NCBI GenBank assembly: GCA_965284435.1
Contig: OZ260083.1
Coordinates: 2,480,001-2,544,000 of the forward strand
DNA length: 64,000 nucleotides
From: CAIYZT01 sp947461435
GTDB taxonomy: Bacteria > Pseudomonadota > Alphaproteobacteria > Rhodobacterales > Rhodobacteraceae
Direction of reading: 5' to 3'
The notes below the pieces were generated by a model, which was not told where the DNA came from, did not search any database, and saw only the letters and a program-made list of their open reading frames with translations. Below are positions 1 through 8,910 of the stretch, one piece after another (positions within the stretch are counted from its first letter, which is position 1; the number at the start of each line of letters is the position of its first letter). The position numbers were made by a program, and so were the translations under genes.

Positions 1-50
1 TAGAACAACAAGCCGGGGCAAACCCGGTACATTCAGCGGGGCAGATTAAG

Positions 51-1241
51 ATGCAGATTTCTTCCTACCTTCCGTTAAAGGCCGCCGGGCTGATGGCCCT
101 GCTGTTGACCAGCGCCTGTGACAATTCCGGCATGGATTGGGATCTGCGCTCTGACAGTTTTGACACCACCGGTGCGGCCACGGCGGCGGCAAACAATCGG
201 CCCTCTGCTGACAGCCGCGGCGTGATTTCCTATCCCACCTATCAGGTGGCCGTCGCCCGGCAAGGCGATACCGTTGCAACCGTGGCCCAACGGGTGGGCC
301 TCGCCGCCGGCGATGTTGCCGCCTTCAACGCGCTGAACCCCACCGATCCGCTGCGCGAGGGCGAAGTGTTGGCCCTTCCGGGCAATGTCGGCACCGCGCC
401 GGGCATGGCCACCGGCATTTCTCCCGCTGTTGATGTGACGGCCCTTGCCTCCAGCGCGCTCGACCGCGTCGATGGGTCAGGCGCGATCACCGGGCAATCC
501 CTTGGGGCCGCCCCCGTGGCCCCCACCGGCGACGAACCCTTGCGCCATCAGGTCAAACGCGGCGAGACCGCCTTTACCATCGCGCGCACCTATAATGTGT
601 CAGCCAAGGCCTTGGCAGATTGGAACGGCCTTGGCCCCGATCTGGCCGTGCGCGAAGGTCAGGTCTTGATCATCCCCACAGGCAGTGCGCCCGCCCCGGT
701 GATCGCAGAACCCGAAACGCAGCCGCAAACCGTGACCGCCCCCGGAACCGGCAGCCCCACGCCGCAGCCTCCCTCGGCCTCAGAACCCCTGCCCGATGAA
801 AAGACCGTCCCCGCCGCCGAAGCGGCCGCCGAGGCCAAGCAGGCCGAACCCGCCTCACCTGAACTGGACGATACCCGAACCGCTGCCAGCGCCGCCGCCT
901 TTGCTATGCCAACCGATGGCAAGATCATCCGTCCCTATTCCAAGGGCAAGAATGACGGCATCGATATTGCCGCGCCCGCCGGAACCGCCGTCAAGGCGGC
1001 CGCAGCCGGCAGTGTCGCCGCCATCACCGCCGACACCTCGGGGACCCCCATCATCGTTCTGCGCCACGATGGCGGCCTTTTGACGGTTTATGCCGGGGTC
1101 GATGCGGTTTCGGTGAAAAAGGGTGATACCGTCGCGCGCGGCCAGACCATTGCCAAGGTCAAAGCCGGCGATCCGGCCTTCCTTCACTTCGAGGTTCGGC
1201 AAGGGGCCGAATCCGCCGATCCGATGAAATACCTGCAATAG
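51..1241 (+). CDS. LysM and degenerate M23 (LytM/NlpD-like) lipoprotein
   Basis: A 396-residue protein with a lipoprotein signal (hydrophobic stretch ending LLTSAC, Cys about residue 23), so probably anchored in a membrane facing the periplasm. Two LysM peptidoglycan-binding repeats are visible at about residues 63-112 and 165-210. A Pro/Ala-rich linker follows, then a C-terminal M23 fold at about 285-395. The M23 domain has lost most zinc ligands: the usual HxGID reads NDGID, the usual HLHFE reads FLHFE, and the usual YAH reads YAG. It is therefore more likely an NlpD/EnvC-type amidase activator acting in cell division than an active endopeptidase. Upstream of position 50 only a few bases are present, so the operon partner to the left is unknown. 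Confidence 0.88.
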   Translation: MQISSYLPLKAAGLMALLLTSACDNSGMDWDLRSDSFDTTGAATAAANNRPSADSRGVISYPTYQVAVARQGDTVATVAQRVGLAAGDVAAFNALNPTDPLREGEVLALPGNVGTAPGMATGISPAVDVTALASSALDRVDGSGAITGQSLGAAPVAPTGDEPLRHQVKRGETAFTIARTYNVSAKALADWNGLGPDLAVREGQVLIIPTGSAPAPVIAEPETQPQTVTAPGTGSPTPQPPSASEPLPDEKTVPAAEAAAEAKQAEPASPELDDTRTAASAAAFAMPTDGKIIRPYSKGKNDGIDIAAPAGTAVKAAAAGSVAAITADTSGTPIIVLRHDGGLLTVYAGVDAVSVKKGDTVARGQTIAKVKAGDPAFLHFEVRQGAESADPMKYLQ

Positions 1242-1257
1242 CCGACGGCCCGCGGCG

Positions 1258-2541
1258 CTAGTCTTCCAGGGGGATCTGGGTGACCAGCACCTTGTCGATG
1301 CGCAGGCCGTCCATATCGATCACTTCAAAGCGGAACCCTTCGGCGATGAACTCTTCGCCCAATTGCGGCATGCGGCGCATCTGGTGCAAAACCAGCCCCG
1401 CCACCGTGTCATACTCCCCCGCCAACGCGCGGTTCAGCCCCATCCGGTCGCAAAATTCATCCACCGGCATCCAGCCCGAAATCAAAAGGCTGCCGTCCGC
1501 GCGCGCCACCAGCGCCGGCTCGTCCCCGTCAATCGCCATTTCCGACCCGGTGATCGCCGACAGAACATCCGAGGTCGTCACAATCCCCTCGAAATGTCCG
1601 TATTCATCATACACCAGCGCCAGATTGTCGGCCGATTTCTGCAAAACCTCGATCACATCCAAGGCGTCGGCCTGATCCGAGATGACAGGAACCTCGCGCA
1701 GCAAAGTCTTGACGACCAAAGGTTCGCGGCGGGACAAGGCGTTGAAGGCATCCGTCAAGGTGACAATGCCCAAAACCTCGCCCGTGGCGCGGCTGATCAC
1801 CGGCATGCGCGGCCGCCCGATCCGCCGGATCGCGGCAATGGTTTCGGCCGAGGTGCCCTCCAGATCCAGCATGTCCAGATCCTGACGCGGCGTCATCAAG
1901 GCGCGGGCCGATCGGTCGCCAAGCCGCATCACCCCGGCCATCATGCTGCGCTCGCCCTCTTCCAGAACGCCGCCTTCATGGGCCTCGGTCAAGATCAGAT
2001 GCACCTCTTCTTCGGTGACCTTTGTGGTCTGATCCGCCTTTTGCCCAATCACCATCAGCACAAGAAACCCAGACCGCTCCAACAGCCATACCAAAGGGGC
2101 CGCCACCCGCGACAAGACCGACATGGCCGGTGCCATCCGCACTGCCAACCCTTCGGGATTGCGCAGCGCCAATTGCTTTGGCACCAATTCCCCGATGATC
2201 AGCGAAAAATAGGTCAGCACCACCACAACGCCGCCGGTGCCCAGCGTGCTCGCCCAATCCGGATCCACCCCGCGCGCCGTCAGAAAATTCGCCATCCGAA
2301 GGCCCAGTGTTGCGCCCGAAAACGCACCTGACAGTATGCCCACCAAAGTGATCCCGATCTGCACGGTCGACAGGAACCGGCCCGGATTTTCCGCCAGCCG
2401 AAGGGCCTGCGTGGCCCCGCGGTTCTTGCCCTCCAGCGGCTTCAACCGCGCCGGGCGCGCCGAAACGATGGCCAATTCCGACAGGGCCAAAAGCCCATTC
2501 AGTGCGATCAGCGCAGCAACGATCAGGATTTCAATATACAT
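1258..2541 (-). CDS. Hemolysin/CorC-family CBS-domain membrane protein
   Basis: A 427-residue protein of the DUF21-CBS-CorC_HlyC family (CNNM/CorC type). The N-terminal 200 residues hold several hydrophobic segments, starting with IEILIVAALIALNGLLALSE. Two CBS motifs follow at about residues 215-330 (for example LMTPRQDLDMLDLEG), and a small CorC_HlyC domain closes the protein. Members are linked to Mg/Co or Na efflux and divalent cation tolerance; the hemolysin label is historical. It is convergent with the LysM lipoprotein and lies 53 bases downstream of the DUF815 gene, so it may be the last gene of the tat-side transcript. The substrate cannot be told from sequence. Confidence 0.9.
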   Translation of the reverse strand: MYIEILIVAALIALNGLLALSELAIVSARPARLKPLEGKNRGATQALRLAENPGRFLSTVQIGITLVGILSGAFSGATLGLRMANFLTARGVDPDWASTLGTGGVVVVLTYFSLIIGELVPKQLALRNPEGLAVRMAPAMSVLSRVAAPLVWLLERSGFLVLMVIGQKADQTTKVTEEEVHLILTEAHEGGVLEEGERSMMAGVMRLGDRSARALMTPRQDLDMLDLEGTSAETIAAIRRIGRPRMPVISRATGEVLGIVTLTDAFNALSRREPLVVKTLLREVPVISDQADALDVIEVLQKSADNLALVYDEYGHFEGIVTTSDVLSAITGSEMAIDGDEPALVARADGSLLISGWMPVDEFCDRMGLNRALAGEYDTVAGLVLHQMRRMPQLGEEFIAEGFRFEVIDMDGLRIDKVLVTQIPLED

Positions 2542-2594
2542 GGTTCTTCTATTGTCAGGTCTGCCGCGCCCAGTTGCAAGGCCCCGCGCTGCTT

Positions 2595-3443
2595 TTACAG
2601 CGCCAACCCCTCGCGCCCGGCCAGATCACAGAAGAATTGCCACGCCACCCGGCCCGACCGCCCCCCCCGCGTCGCCTGCCATTCAATCGCTTCTGCGCGC
2701 AGCCGATCGGCCGCAATCACCAGCCCATGCGCCGCGACATAGCCCGCGATCATGTTCAGATAATCATCCTGACTGCAGGGATGAAAGCCAAGCCACAGCC
2801 CGAACCGATCCGACAACGATACCTTTTCTTCAACCGCTTCGGTGGAATGGATCGCCGCCTGCGTTTCGTTCTCGATCATGTCGCGCGGCATCAGATGCCG
2901 CCGGTTCGAGGTGGCATAGAACAGCACATTTTCCGGCCGCCCCTCAATACCCCCATCCAGCACCGCCTTCAGCGATTTGTAATGCTGATCATCATGGCTG
3001 AATGACAGATCATCGCAAAACAGGATGAACCGATGCGACGATGCCCGCAAATGCCCCAAAAGTCGGTGCACCGAAGGCAGGTCTTCCCGCGACAGTTCCA
3101 CAATCTTCAGATCATACCCTTCGGCCCGGATGGCGGCATGAACCGATTTGACCAGGCTGGATTTCCCCATCCCGCGAGAGCCCCACAAAAGCGCGTTATT
3201 GGCACCCATGCCCCGCGCAAACTGCCGCGTGTTGGCCACAAGCGTCGCGCGCGCCCGCTCGATCCCAACCAACAGCGCCAGATCCACCCGCGATACCCGC
3301 GCCACAGGCTCCAGCCGATCCGGCGATGTATGCCAGACATAGGCTTCGGCGGTGAAATCAGGCGCCGGCATCGGCGCCGGGGCCAACCGCTCCAGCGCCT
3401 GCGCGATCGCGATCAACGCCGGGCTATCCCCGGATCCGATCAT
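2595..3443 (-). CDS. DUF815-family AAA ATPase
   Basis: A 282-residue protein with a clear Walker A motif (WGSRGMGKSSLVK, about residue 105) and a Walker B-like stretch ending ILFCDDLSF. The region around YATSNRRHLMPRDMIEN fits the conserved part of DUF815. The role of this family is not established. Its start codon overlaps the stop of tatC by four bases (ATGA), so it is translationally coupled to the Tat translocase genes. That position suggests co-expression with protein export but does not prove a function there. Confidence 0.85.
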   Translation of the reverse strand: MIGSGDSPALIAIAQALERLAPAPMPAPDFTAEAYVWHTSPDRLEPVARVSRVDLALLVGIERARATLVANTRQFARGMGANNALLWGSRGMGKSSLVKSVHAAIRAEGYDLKIVELSREDLPSVHRLLGHLRASSHRFILFCDDLSFSHDDQHYKSLKAVLDGGIEGRPENVLFYATSNRRHLMPRDMIENETQAAIHSTEAVEEKVSLSDRFGLWLGFHPCSQDDYLNMIAGYVAAHGLVIAADRLRAEAIEWQATRGGRSGRVAWQFFCDLAGREGLAL

Positions 3444-4288
3444 GCGGTTTCGTCCTCGTCATCCACCCACAGACCTTCGGCGCGCAGTTCTTTTTCGCGC
3501 TTGCGTTCAAACCGGGCGATCAGAAAGATCGAGATTTCGTACAAAGGATAAACGGCGGCAAACATGATCAGCTGGCTCATCACATCGGGCGGCGTCACCA
3601 TGGCCGACACCGCCAAAATGGCGACGATGGCATATTTGCGCGTCGCCTTCAGGCCCCGCGCCGAAATCAGCCCCGCCCGCCCCATCAGGGTCAACAAGAC
3701 TGGCAACTGAAAACACAAACCAAAAGCCATCACAAAAGTCATGGTCAAGGACAGATACGCTTCCATCGAGCCTTGGAAAACTACGCCCCCCGTCGCCTGC
3801 GCCAACCCGCCGCCGGTCTCCACCGCCGTCTTAAAGCTGTCCTGAAAGCCCAGAAAGAATTGAAACGCCCAAGGCAGGATCAGGAAATAGGCCACCGATC
3901 CGCCCAGCATGAACATCAAGGGTGATGCCAACAAGAACGGCAAGAAGGCGTTCTTTTCAGATTTGTACAAACCCGGCGCCACAAACCGCCACATCTGATA
4001 GGCTATCAGCGGAAAGGCCAACGCAAACCCGCCCCACATTCCGATGCGAAGGGCCACGAAAAACCCTTCTTGCATCTTTATCAGCACCAATTGGCACTGC
4101 TCGCCGCGTTCTGTCATCACCTGACACATAGGATGCGACAAGATATTGAAGATGGGCTGCCAGACCGCATAGGCGATAAAAAAGCACAGCAAGAACGCGC
4201 CCAGCGAATACATGATCCGCGTGCGCAATTCGCGCAAATGTTCCAGCAGCGGCGCTGCGGAATCGTCGATATCGTCGGTCTGTGTCAT
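3440..4288 (-). CDS. tatC: Sec-independent protein translocase TatC
   Basis: The multispanning receptor subunit of the twin-arginine translocase, which exports folded proteins across the inner membrane. At 282 residues it has the expected length. The conserved N-terminal block reads PLLEHLRELRTRIMYSL, followed by about six membrane segments. It sits in the order tatA-tatB-tatC on the minus strand. Its ATG overlaps the tatB stop by four bases, and its stop overlaps the DUF815 start, showing one coupled operon. Confidence 0.97.
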   Translation of the reverse strand: MTQTDDIDDSAAPLLEHLRELRTRIMYSLGAFLLCFFIAYAVWQPIFNILSHPMCQVMTERGEQCQLVLIKMQEGFFVALRIGMWGGFALAFPLIAYQMWRFVAPGLYKSEKNAFLPFLLASPLMFMLGGSVAYFLILPWAFQFFLGFQDSFKTAVETGGGLAQATGGVVFQGSMEAYLSLTMTFVMAFGLCFQLPVLLTLMGRAGLISARGLKATRKYAIVAILAVSAMVTPPDVMSQLIMFAAVYPLYEISIFLIARFERKREKELRAEGLWVDDEDETA

Positions 4289-5022
4289 GCCTCATCGGCC
4301 TTTTTCTTGGCGGCGCTGCGCCGCGCAGGTTTCGCAGCCGAACTGTCATCCGCCGCGGAGATGCTTTTTTTCTTCTCGGCACTTGCGGCCTTGGGTTTTG
4401 CGGCCGCCTTCGGTTTCGCCGCCGCTTTGGGTGTCGCCGCCCCCTCAGTGGGCGCTGCTGTTCCGTCTTCGATGGATTTCAACTTGGCGCTGTATTCGCG
4501 GTACGCCGCCGCCTTGGCAGCCTGCTTTTCGTACAGCGCCTGCGTCGCAGGGCCCACCTCGGCGGTCGCCGACGCGCCAACCGGCGCCGCAGCGGCCGTC
4601 TGGGCAACACCGCCGGCGGTCTCGGGGGCGCCGGTCACAACGGGCGCGGCCGCCAGAACCGGATTGGCCGGAATGGGCGCAGGAACCAGAGGTCCCTTGA
4701 TCGTGGCACTGCTTTGCACAACGCTTGGCTTGGCTGCGTTCTTCAGCGGGTCCCACTTTTCAAACTTGTCGGCGGCCGATTTCATCGCGTCCATCCCCAT
4801 CGATTTGGGATTGGCCACGTTGCGCAGATCCTTGGCCACATCGGCCACCCCGGCCTGCTTGGCCGCCTCGTCCATGGCGCGCTGAAAATCCCGCGCCATC
4901 GACCGCATCTTGGCGGTAAAACGCCCGATCTGCCGAAACATTTCCGGCAAATCCTTGGGGCCAATCACCAATAGGGCAACGACGCCGATCACCAATAATT
5001 CGGTCCAGCCGACATCCAACAT
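4285..5022 (-). CDS. tatB: Sec-independent protein translocase TatB
   Basis: A 245-residue protein. One N-terminal membrane helix (VGWTELLVIGVVALLVIGPK) is followed by the amphipathic helix beginning DLPEMFRQIGRF, which is diagnostic for TatB. It works with TatC in binding twin-arginine signal peptides. The C-terminal 150 residues are Ala/Lys/Pro rich (repeats of KAAAKPKA) and make the protein longer than the E. coli form; such tails are variable and probably disordered. It starts 30 bases after the tatA stop. Confidence 0.95.
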   Translation of the reverse strand: MLDVGWTELLVIGVVALLVIGPKDLPEMFRQIGRFTAKMRSMARDFQRAMDEAAKQAGVADVAKDLRNVANPKSMGMDAMKSAADKFEKWDPLKNAAKPSVVQSSATIKGPLVPAPIPANPVLAAAPVVTGAPETAGGVAQTAAAAPVGASATAEVGPATQALYEKQAAKAAAYREYSAKLKSIEDGTAAPTEGAATPKAAAKPKAAAKPKAASAEKKKSISAADDSSAAKPARRSAAKKKADEA

Positions 5023-5052
5023 GTGTTTTGCCCTCTTTCTGAACGTTTACGC

Positions 5053-5283
5053 TCAGACTTTGTCTTTGGTTTCGCTGTCCGCGGGCGTCACGTCCTTGGC
5101 CACAGCATTCATTTCGGCATCCGCGGCCGCTTTCACTTCTGCAGCGCCCTCGCCGACGCCCTTCTTGAAGGCGGAAATGCCCTTGCCGACTTCGCCCATC
5201 AGATTCGACACTTTGCCCCGGCCAAACAAGACCAACACGACAATAGCCACCAGCAACAGCTGAAACGGACCCATCATATGCAT
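5053..5283 (-). CDS. tatA: Sec-independent protein translocase TatA
   Basis: A small pore-forming subunit of the Tat system, 76 residues from the chosen start. The N-terminal helix (FQLLLVAIVVLVLFGRGK) and the following amphipathic block (VSNLMGEVGKGISAFKKGV) are typical of TatA. I use the ATG at 5283 (MHMMGPFQ) because an AGGG lies about nine bases upstream. An in-frame ATG at 5313 would add ten residues not expected in TatA. It is the first gene of the tat operon. Confidence 0.95.
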   Translation of the reverse strand: MHMMGPFQLLLVAIVVLVLFGRGKVSNLMGEVGKGISAFKKGVGEGAAEVKAAADAEMNAVAKDVTPADSETKDKV

Positions 5284-5410
5284 GTTCAATTTCCCTATCT
5301 CTTGGCCACGCATCCCGCGACCTTCTGCACAAACGCTATCGAAGCGCGCGCCAAGGCGGTAGCACGCTTTGCGGACAAGCAGCGGGAAATATAAGGAAAT
5401 CGCGGGGTAC

Positions 5411-5428
5411 CTGACAGTATTCTGTCAG
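5411..5428. promoter_or_regulatory. Perfect inverted repeat, likely operator of the WYL regulator
   Basis: CTGACAG, four bases (TATT), then CTGTCAG: seven perfectly paired bases per arm. It lies about 53 bases before the regulator start and about 130 bases before tatA, in the divergent intergenic region. It probably binds the adjacent YafY-type regulator, but this is inferred from position. Confidence 0.55.
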
Positions 5429-5447
5429 TTGCCTGACCGAATTTTTC

Positions 5448-5478
5448 TTGACCCCGGCGCAGGCCTGCCCACTATGAT
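5448..5478 (+). promoter_or_regulatory. Candidate promoter giving a leaderless mRNA
   Basis: TTGACC at 5448-5453 and TATGAT at 5473-5478 with a 19-base spacer. Transcription would begin at or within a few bases of the ATG at 5482. No Shine-Dalgarno sequence is seen before that ATG. Confidence 0.45.
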
Positions 5479-5481
5479 CCC

Positions 5482-6165
5482 ATGAAACGCACAGACCGCC
5501 TGTTCGACCTGATCCAGATTTTGCGCGACGGGCGTTTGCACCGCGCCTCTGAAATCGCGGCGCGTCTGGCCGTGTCGGAACGCACCATCTGGCGCGACAT
5601 GGCCACCTTGATGTCCTCGGGCATGCCGGTCGAAGGCGAACGCGGCGTCGGCTATATCCTGCGCGCGCCCATTACACTGCCCCCGATGATGCTGAACGCC
5701 CAAGAAATCGAGGCGCTGCGCCTTGGCATCCGTCTGGTCGCCGAGGGCGCAGATCCCACCCTGGCCCGCGCGGCCCGCGCCCTTGCCGCCAAAATCGCCA
5801 GCGTCACCCCCGCCCCCCCTGAGGGCGACGATGATCTGTTCGTCTTCACCGGCCACGAGACGTCCCGCGCCTCGCCGCACCTGCCCATGATTCGCAAGGC
5901 GATCAAAGGGCACGAACGTCTGACCATCACCTATATCGATCCGCGCGGCAGCGAAACGCATAGCGACATCCGCCCGCTTCACCTGTCCTTTGCCGGACGT
6001 GTCTACGCTCTGACCGCTTATTGCGAGGCACGGGGCGATTTTCGCGATTTCCGGGTCGACCGTCTGGTGTCGGTCACCCCGACGGATGAGATGTTCCCCC
6101 AAGAGCCGGGACGCACCCTCGCCGATTACCGGGCCCGACAGGCCCTTTCCGCCGCCGCAGATTAA
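5482..6165 (+). CDS. YafY-type HTH and WYL-domain transcriptional regulator
   Basis: A 227-residue protein. The N-terminal winged helix (about residues 1-60, with HRASEIAARLAVSERTIWRD) belongs to the HTH_11/DeoR-like type. A WYL domain follows at about 130-205 (YIDPRGSETHSDIRPLHL). WYL proteins sense ligands, often nucleic-acid derived or small molecules; the ligand here is unknown. The start MKRTDRLFDLIQ is the conserved family start, yet it lacks a ribosome binding site and sits right behind a -10-like TATGAT, so it may be translated from a leaderless message. It ends overlapping the stop of the convergent SDR gene. Confidence 0.9.
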   Translation: MKRTDRLFDLIQILRDGRLHRASEIAARLAVSERTIWRDMATLMSSGMPVEGERGVGYILRAPITLPPMMLNAQEIEALRLGIRLVAEGADPTLARAARALAAKIASVTPAPPEGDDDLFVFTGHETSRASPHLPMIRKAIKGHERLTITYIDPRGSETHSDIRPLHLSFAGRVYALTAYCEARGDFRDFRVDRLVSVTPTDEMFPQEPGRTLADYRARQALSAAAD

Positions 6166-6821
6166 AGATGCAAGGCCAGCAGCCGCGCGGCCTCATCGCG
6201 CGGGGCGGCATGTTGGCTGCGGTCCTCGCCCGGAAAAAACCGCGCCCGCGTGGCCGTGGCCATCGGCGCAGGCTGCGCGATGATCACCTTGGGGCCAATC
6301 TTTGCCCCCTCTGCCGCCCAAGACCGCACCAGCGCCATCTGCGCCGCCTTCGTCGCCCCATAGGCGCCAAAGAATTTCTGCCCGGCCCGGGGATCGTCAA
6401 AGAACAAAGCGGCCCCCTGCCCGGCCTGCAACAGCGGCTCAACCATGGGAATCAAGATCCCTGTCGCGCGCAGATTCGTGGCAATCGATTTGTCCCAGTC
6501 CTTGGCATCCAGCGATCCGGCCGGGGCCAAGGGGGCCGCATGCACCGCCGCATGCACCCACAATTGCGCCCCGCCCCACCGCTCATGCACCGACAGGCAC
6601 AGATGGCGCATGGCATCGTCATTGGTCACATCCATCGGGGCCAGCGTGATCGACCCCGCCCCCGGCAGCTTCAGCGCCTTGACGGCATCGTCCAATTCTT
6701 CCAGCCCGCCCACCGTGCGCGCCACCGCCACAACGTGCCAGCCGCGCAGCGCCAAGGTTTCGGCCATCGCCGCGCCAAGCCCGCGTGAGGCACCGGTTAC
6801 AAGGGCGATCTTCTGGCTCAT
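6162..6821 (-). CDS. Short-chain dehydrogenase/reductase
   Basis: A 219-residue SDR oxidoreductase. The cofactor motif is VTGASRGLGAAM near the N-terminus, and the active-site pair is YGATK (YxxxK). I chose the ATG at 6821 (MSQKIALVTGAS) because this is the standard start for the fold; a longer reading frame to 6899 has no family support. The substrate is unknown. It stands alone between the WYL regulator (convergent) and the DUF1801 gene (same strand, 150 bases upstream). Confidence 0.88.
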   Translation of the reverse strand: MSQKIALVTGASRGLGAAMAETLALRGWHVVAVARTVGGLEELDDAVKALKLPGAGSITLAPMDVTNDDAMRHLCLSVHERWGGAQLWVHAAVHAAPLAPAGSLDAKDWDKSIATNLRATGILIPMVEPLLQAGQGAALFFDDPRAGQKFFGAYGATKAAQMALVRSWAAEGAKIGPKVIIAQPAPMATATRARFFPGEDRSQHAAPRDEAARLLALHL

Positions 6822-6972
6822 CTGGTGGCTCCCACTGTGCTTGCAGCGCGGGGGTTTCCCCCCAAAAACGGCGATAAGGGCGGGTTCCTGCCCTCTCATC
6901 GGCCGCTTGATTGCGCATCAATCCTTCCTTGGTGGGATATGTCGGACGATTTGAAGGCGCAAGAGGCTGACG

Positions 6973-7341
6973 TCAGCCTTTTCGCCCATATCCCGCCGCA
7001 AGCTGCGCCTGCCGGGTGCGCACGATGGCCTCCAGCAGATCCTGCGGCAAAGGGGTTTGCGGCGTGAACAGCACCCCTGACTTCGACGTTTTGAACGCCC
7101 CGCAATCCAACACGGGAATGACAGACCCCGAATGGGGATAGATCCCCAAATGCTGCGAAAAGGCGGCATAGCCGACAATCATCTTGCCTTTGGGGCCCGG
7201 CGCCCGGAACCCCGGCATGGCATAGGACATCACTTCAAGGTGATCGGGCAAAAGCCGTTTCAGACGCTGGCGCAGCTCTTGCAGGGCTGCGCCCTGATCG
7301 GGGCGGCAGGCCGAAAGATAGGCTTCAACCTCTGCGCTCAT
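6973..7341 (-). CDS. DUF1801-family protein
   Basis: A 122-residue protein of the DUF1801 (YdhG-like) fold. Recognised from the block VMSYAMPGFRAPGPKGKMIVGYAAF followed by the segment ending HLGIYPHSGSV, and the C-terminal KSGVLFTPQTPLP. Some relatives are described as iron-chaperone-like, but the function is not established. It starts nine bases after the purF stop, so it is probably co-transcribed with purF. Confidence 0.8.
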   Translation of the reverse strand: MSAEVEAYLSACRPDQGAALQELRQRLKRLLPDHLEVMSYAMPGFRAPGPKGKMIVGYAAFSQHLGIYPHSGSVIPVLDCGAFKTSKSGVLFTPQTPLPQDLLEAIVRTRQAQLAAGYGRKG

Positions 7342-7350
7342 GCCTGCCCC

Positions 7351-8823
7351 TTACTCTGCCGCCTTCATCTGGAACCCTTCTTCAATCTTGTCAGACGGGA
7401 TCACCGGGTAATCGCCCGAAAAACACGCGTCACAGAATTTCGGCGCGGCGCTGTCGCGCCCCTGCGCCTCGCCCGCCGCCCGGTACAACCCGTCCAACGA
7501 GACGAACTTCAAACTGTCCACCCCGATCCATTGGCGCATTTCTTCTTCGCTCATCGTCGCGGCCAACAACTTGGCACGTTCGGGCGTGTCCACCCCGTAA
7601 AAGCAGGGCCAGGCTGTCGGCGGCGAGGCGATGCGAAAATGAACTTCCGCCGCTCCGGCCTCCAAGATCATGTCCTTGATCTTGCGGCTGGTGGTGCCGC
7701 GCACCACCGAATCGTCCACCAAAATCACCCGCTTGCCCTTGATCAGCGCGCGGTTGACGTTCAGTTTCAACCGCACCCCCATGTTGCGGATGCTTTCCGT
7801 CGGCTCAATGAAGGTGCGGCCCATATACTGGTTACGAATGATCCCCATCGCATAGGGAATCCCCGATTCCTGACTATAGCCAATGGCCGCCGGCGTGCCG
7901 CTGTCGGGCACCGGGCAGACCAGATCCGCATCCACCGGGGCCTCGCGCGCCAGTTCCACCCCGATCTGCCGGCGTGTCTCGTAAACCGACCGCCCCCCGA
8001 TGATGCTGTCAGGCCGCGAAAAATAGACCTGTTCGAAGATACAAAACCGGCTGGCCGCCGGCGCAAAGGGCCGCGAGGAATTCACCTTGCCGTCTTCAAT
8101 CACCACCATCTCGCCCGGCTCGATCTCGCGCACGAAATCCGCCCCGATGATATCCAGCGCGCAGGTCTCTGATGCAAGGGCCCAGGCATTATCCCCCAGC
8201 CGTCCCAAAACCAAAGGCCGAACGCCCAGCGGATCGCGCACCCCGATCAGTTTGGTGCGCGTCATGGCAACGATCGAAAACGCCCCCTCCACCCGCCGCA
8301 GCGCATCCTTGATCCGCTCGGCCAAGGTCTTTTGAATAGACCGCGCCATCAGGTGAATGATGCATTCGCTGTCAGACGAGGATTGAAAGATCGATCCCCG
8401 TTCAATCAACTCGCGCCGCAGCGCCGCCGCATTGGTCAGGTTTCCATTATGCGCAATCGCCGCGCCGCCCATGGAAAACTCGCCAAAAAACGGCTGCACG
8501 TCGCGAATCGCCGTTGCCCCCTTCGATCCGGCCGTGGAATAGCGCACATGCCCGATGGCCAACTGCCCCGGCAGGGTTTCCATCACGTCTGGCTTGGTGA
8601 ATGTATCGCGCACATAGCCGAACCGGCGGGCCGAGTTGAACCCGTGATCAGGGTGATAGCTGACAATCCCGCCCGCCTCTTGGCCGCGGTGCTGCAGCGC
8701 ATGCAGCCCCAGCGCCACGAAATTGGCCGCGTCACTGACACCGACAACGCCAAAAACGCCGCATTCTTCTTTCAGCTTGTCGCCATCTACAGGGTCAAAA
8801 GGATGGGCGGGCATCTGGTGCAT
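7351..8823 (-). CDS. purF: Amidophosphoribosyltransferase
   Basis: Catalyses the first committed step of purine synthesis, making phosphoribosylamine from PRPP and glutamine. From the start at 8823 it has 490 residues. A short propeptide precedes the nucleophilic Cys in KEECGVFGVVG. The glutaminase domain comes first, then the phosphoribosyltransferase domain with the PRPP loop VILVDDSVVRGTTS. Cysteines at RFCIFEQ, WPCFYG and CDACFSG match the Bacillus-type enzyme that carries a [4Fe-4S] cluster. The ATG at 8823 follows a GGAGG at short distance; an upstream start at 8883 is possible. It is downstream of cvpA, the same pairing seen in E. coli. Confidence 0.97.
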   Translation of the reverse strand: MHQMPAHPFDPVDGDKLKEECGVFGVVGVSDAANFVALGLHALQHRGQEAGGIVSYHPDHGFNSARRFGYVRDTFTKPDVMETLPGQLAIGHVRYSTAGSKGATAIRDVQPFFGEFSMGGAAIAHNGNLTNAAALRRELIERGSIFQSSSDSECIIHLMARSIQKTLAERIKDALRRVEGAFSIVAMTRTKLIGVRDPLGVRPLVLGRLGDNAWALASETCALDIIGADFVREIEPGEMVVIEDGKVNSSRPFAPAASRFCIFEQVYFSRPDSIIGGRSVYETRRQIGVELAREAPVDADLVCPVPDSGTPAAIGYSQESGIPYAMGIIRNQYMGRTFIEPTESIRNMGVRLKLNVNRALIKGKRVILVDDSVVRGTTSRKIKDMILEAGAAEVHFRIASPPTAWPCFYGVDTPERAKLLAATMSEEEMRQWIGVDSLKFVSLDGLYRAAGEAQGRDSAAPKFCDACFSGDYPVIPSDKIEEGFQMKAAE

Positions 8824-8884
8824 GGGGCCTCCGAATCCGGCAGTCAGAACAGACTGCAAATCTTGTCCCGCCTTTAGGCCCATT

Positions 8885-8909
8885 GGAAGGGGCTGTCACG
8901 CCCCTTTCC
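8885..8909. other. Hairpin between cvpA and purF
   Basis: GGAAGGGGC and GCCCCTTTCC flank six bases (TGTCAC). The pairing is strong but no U-run follows on the minus strand, so it is not a textbook terminator. It lies between the cvpA stop and the purF start and could attenuate or stabilise the transcript. Confidence 0.5.
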
Positions 8910-8910
8910 G

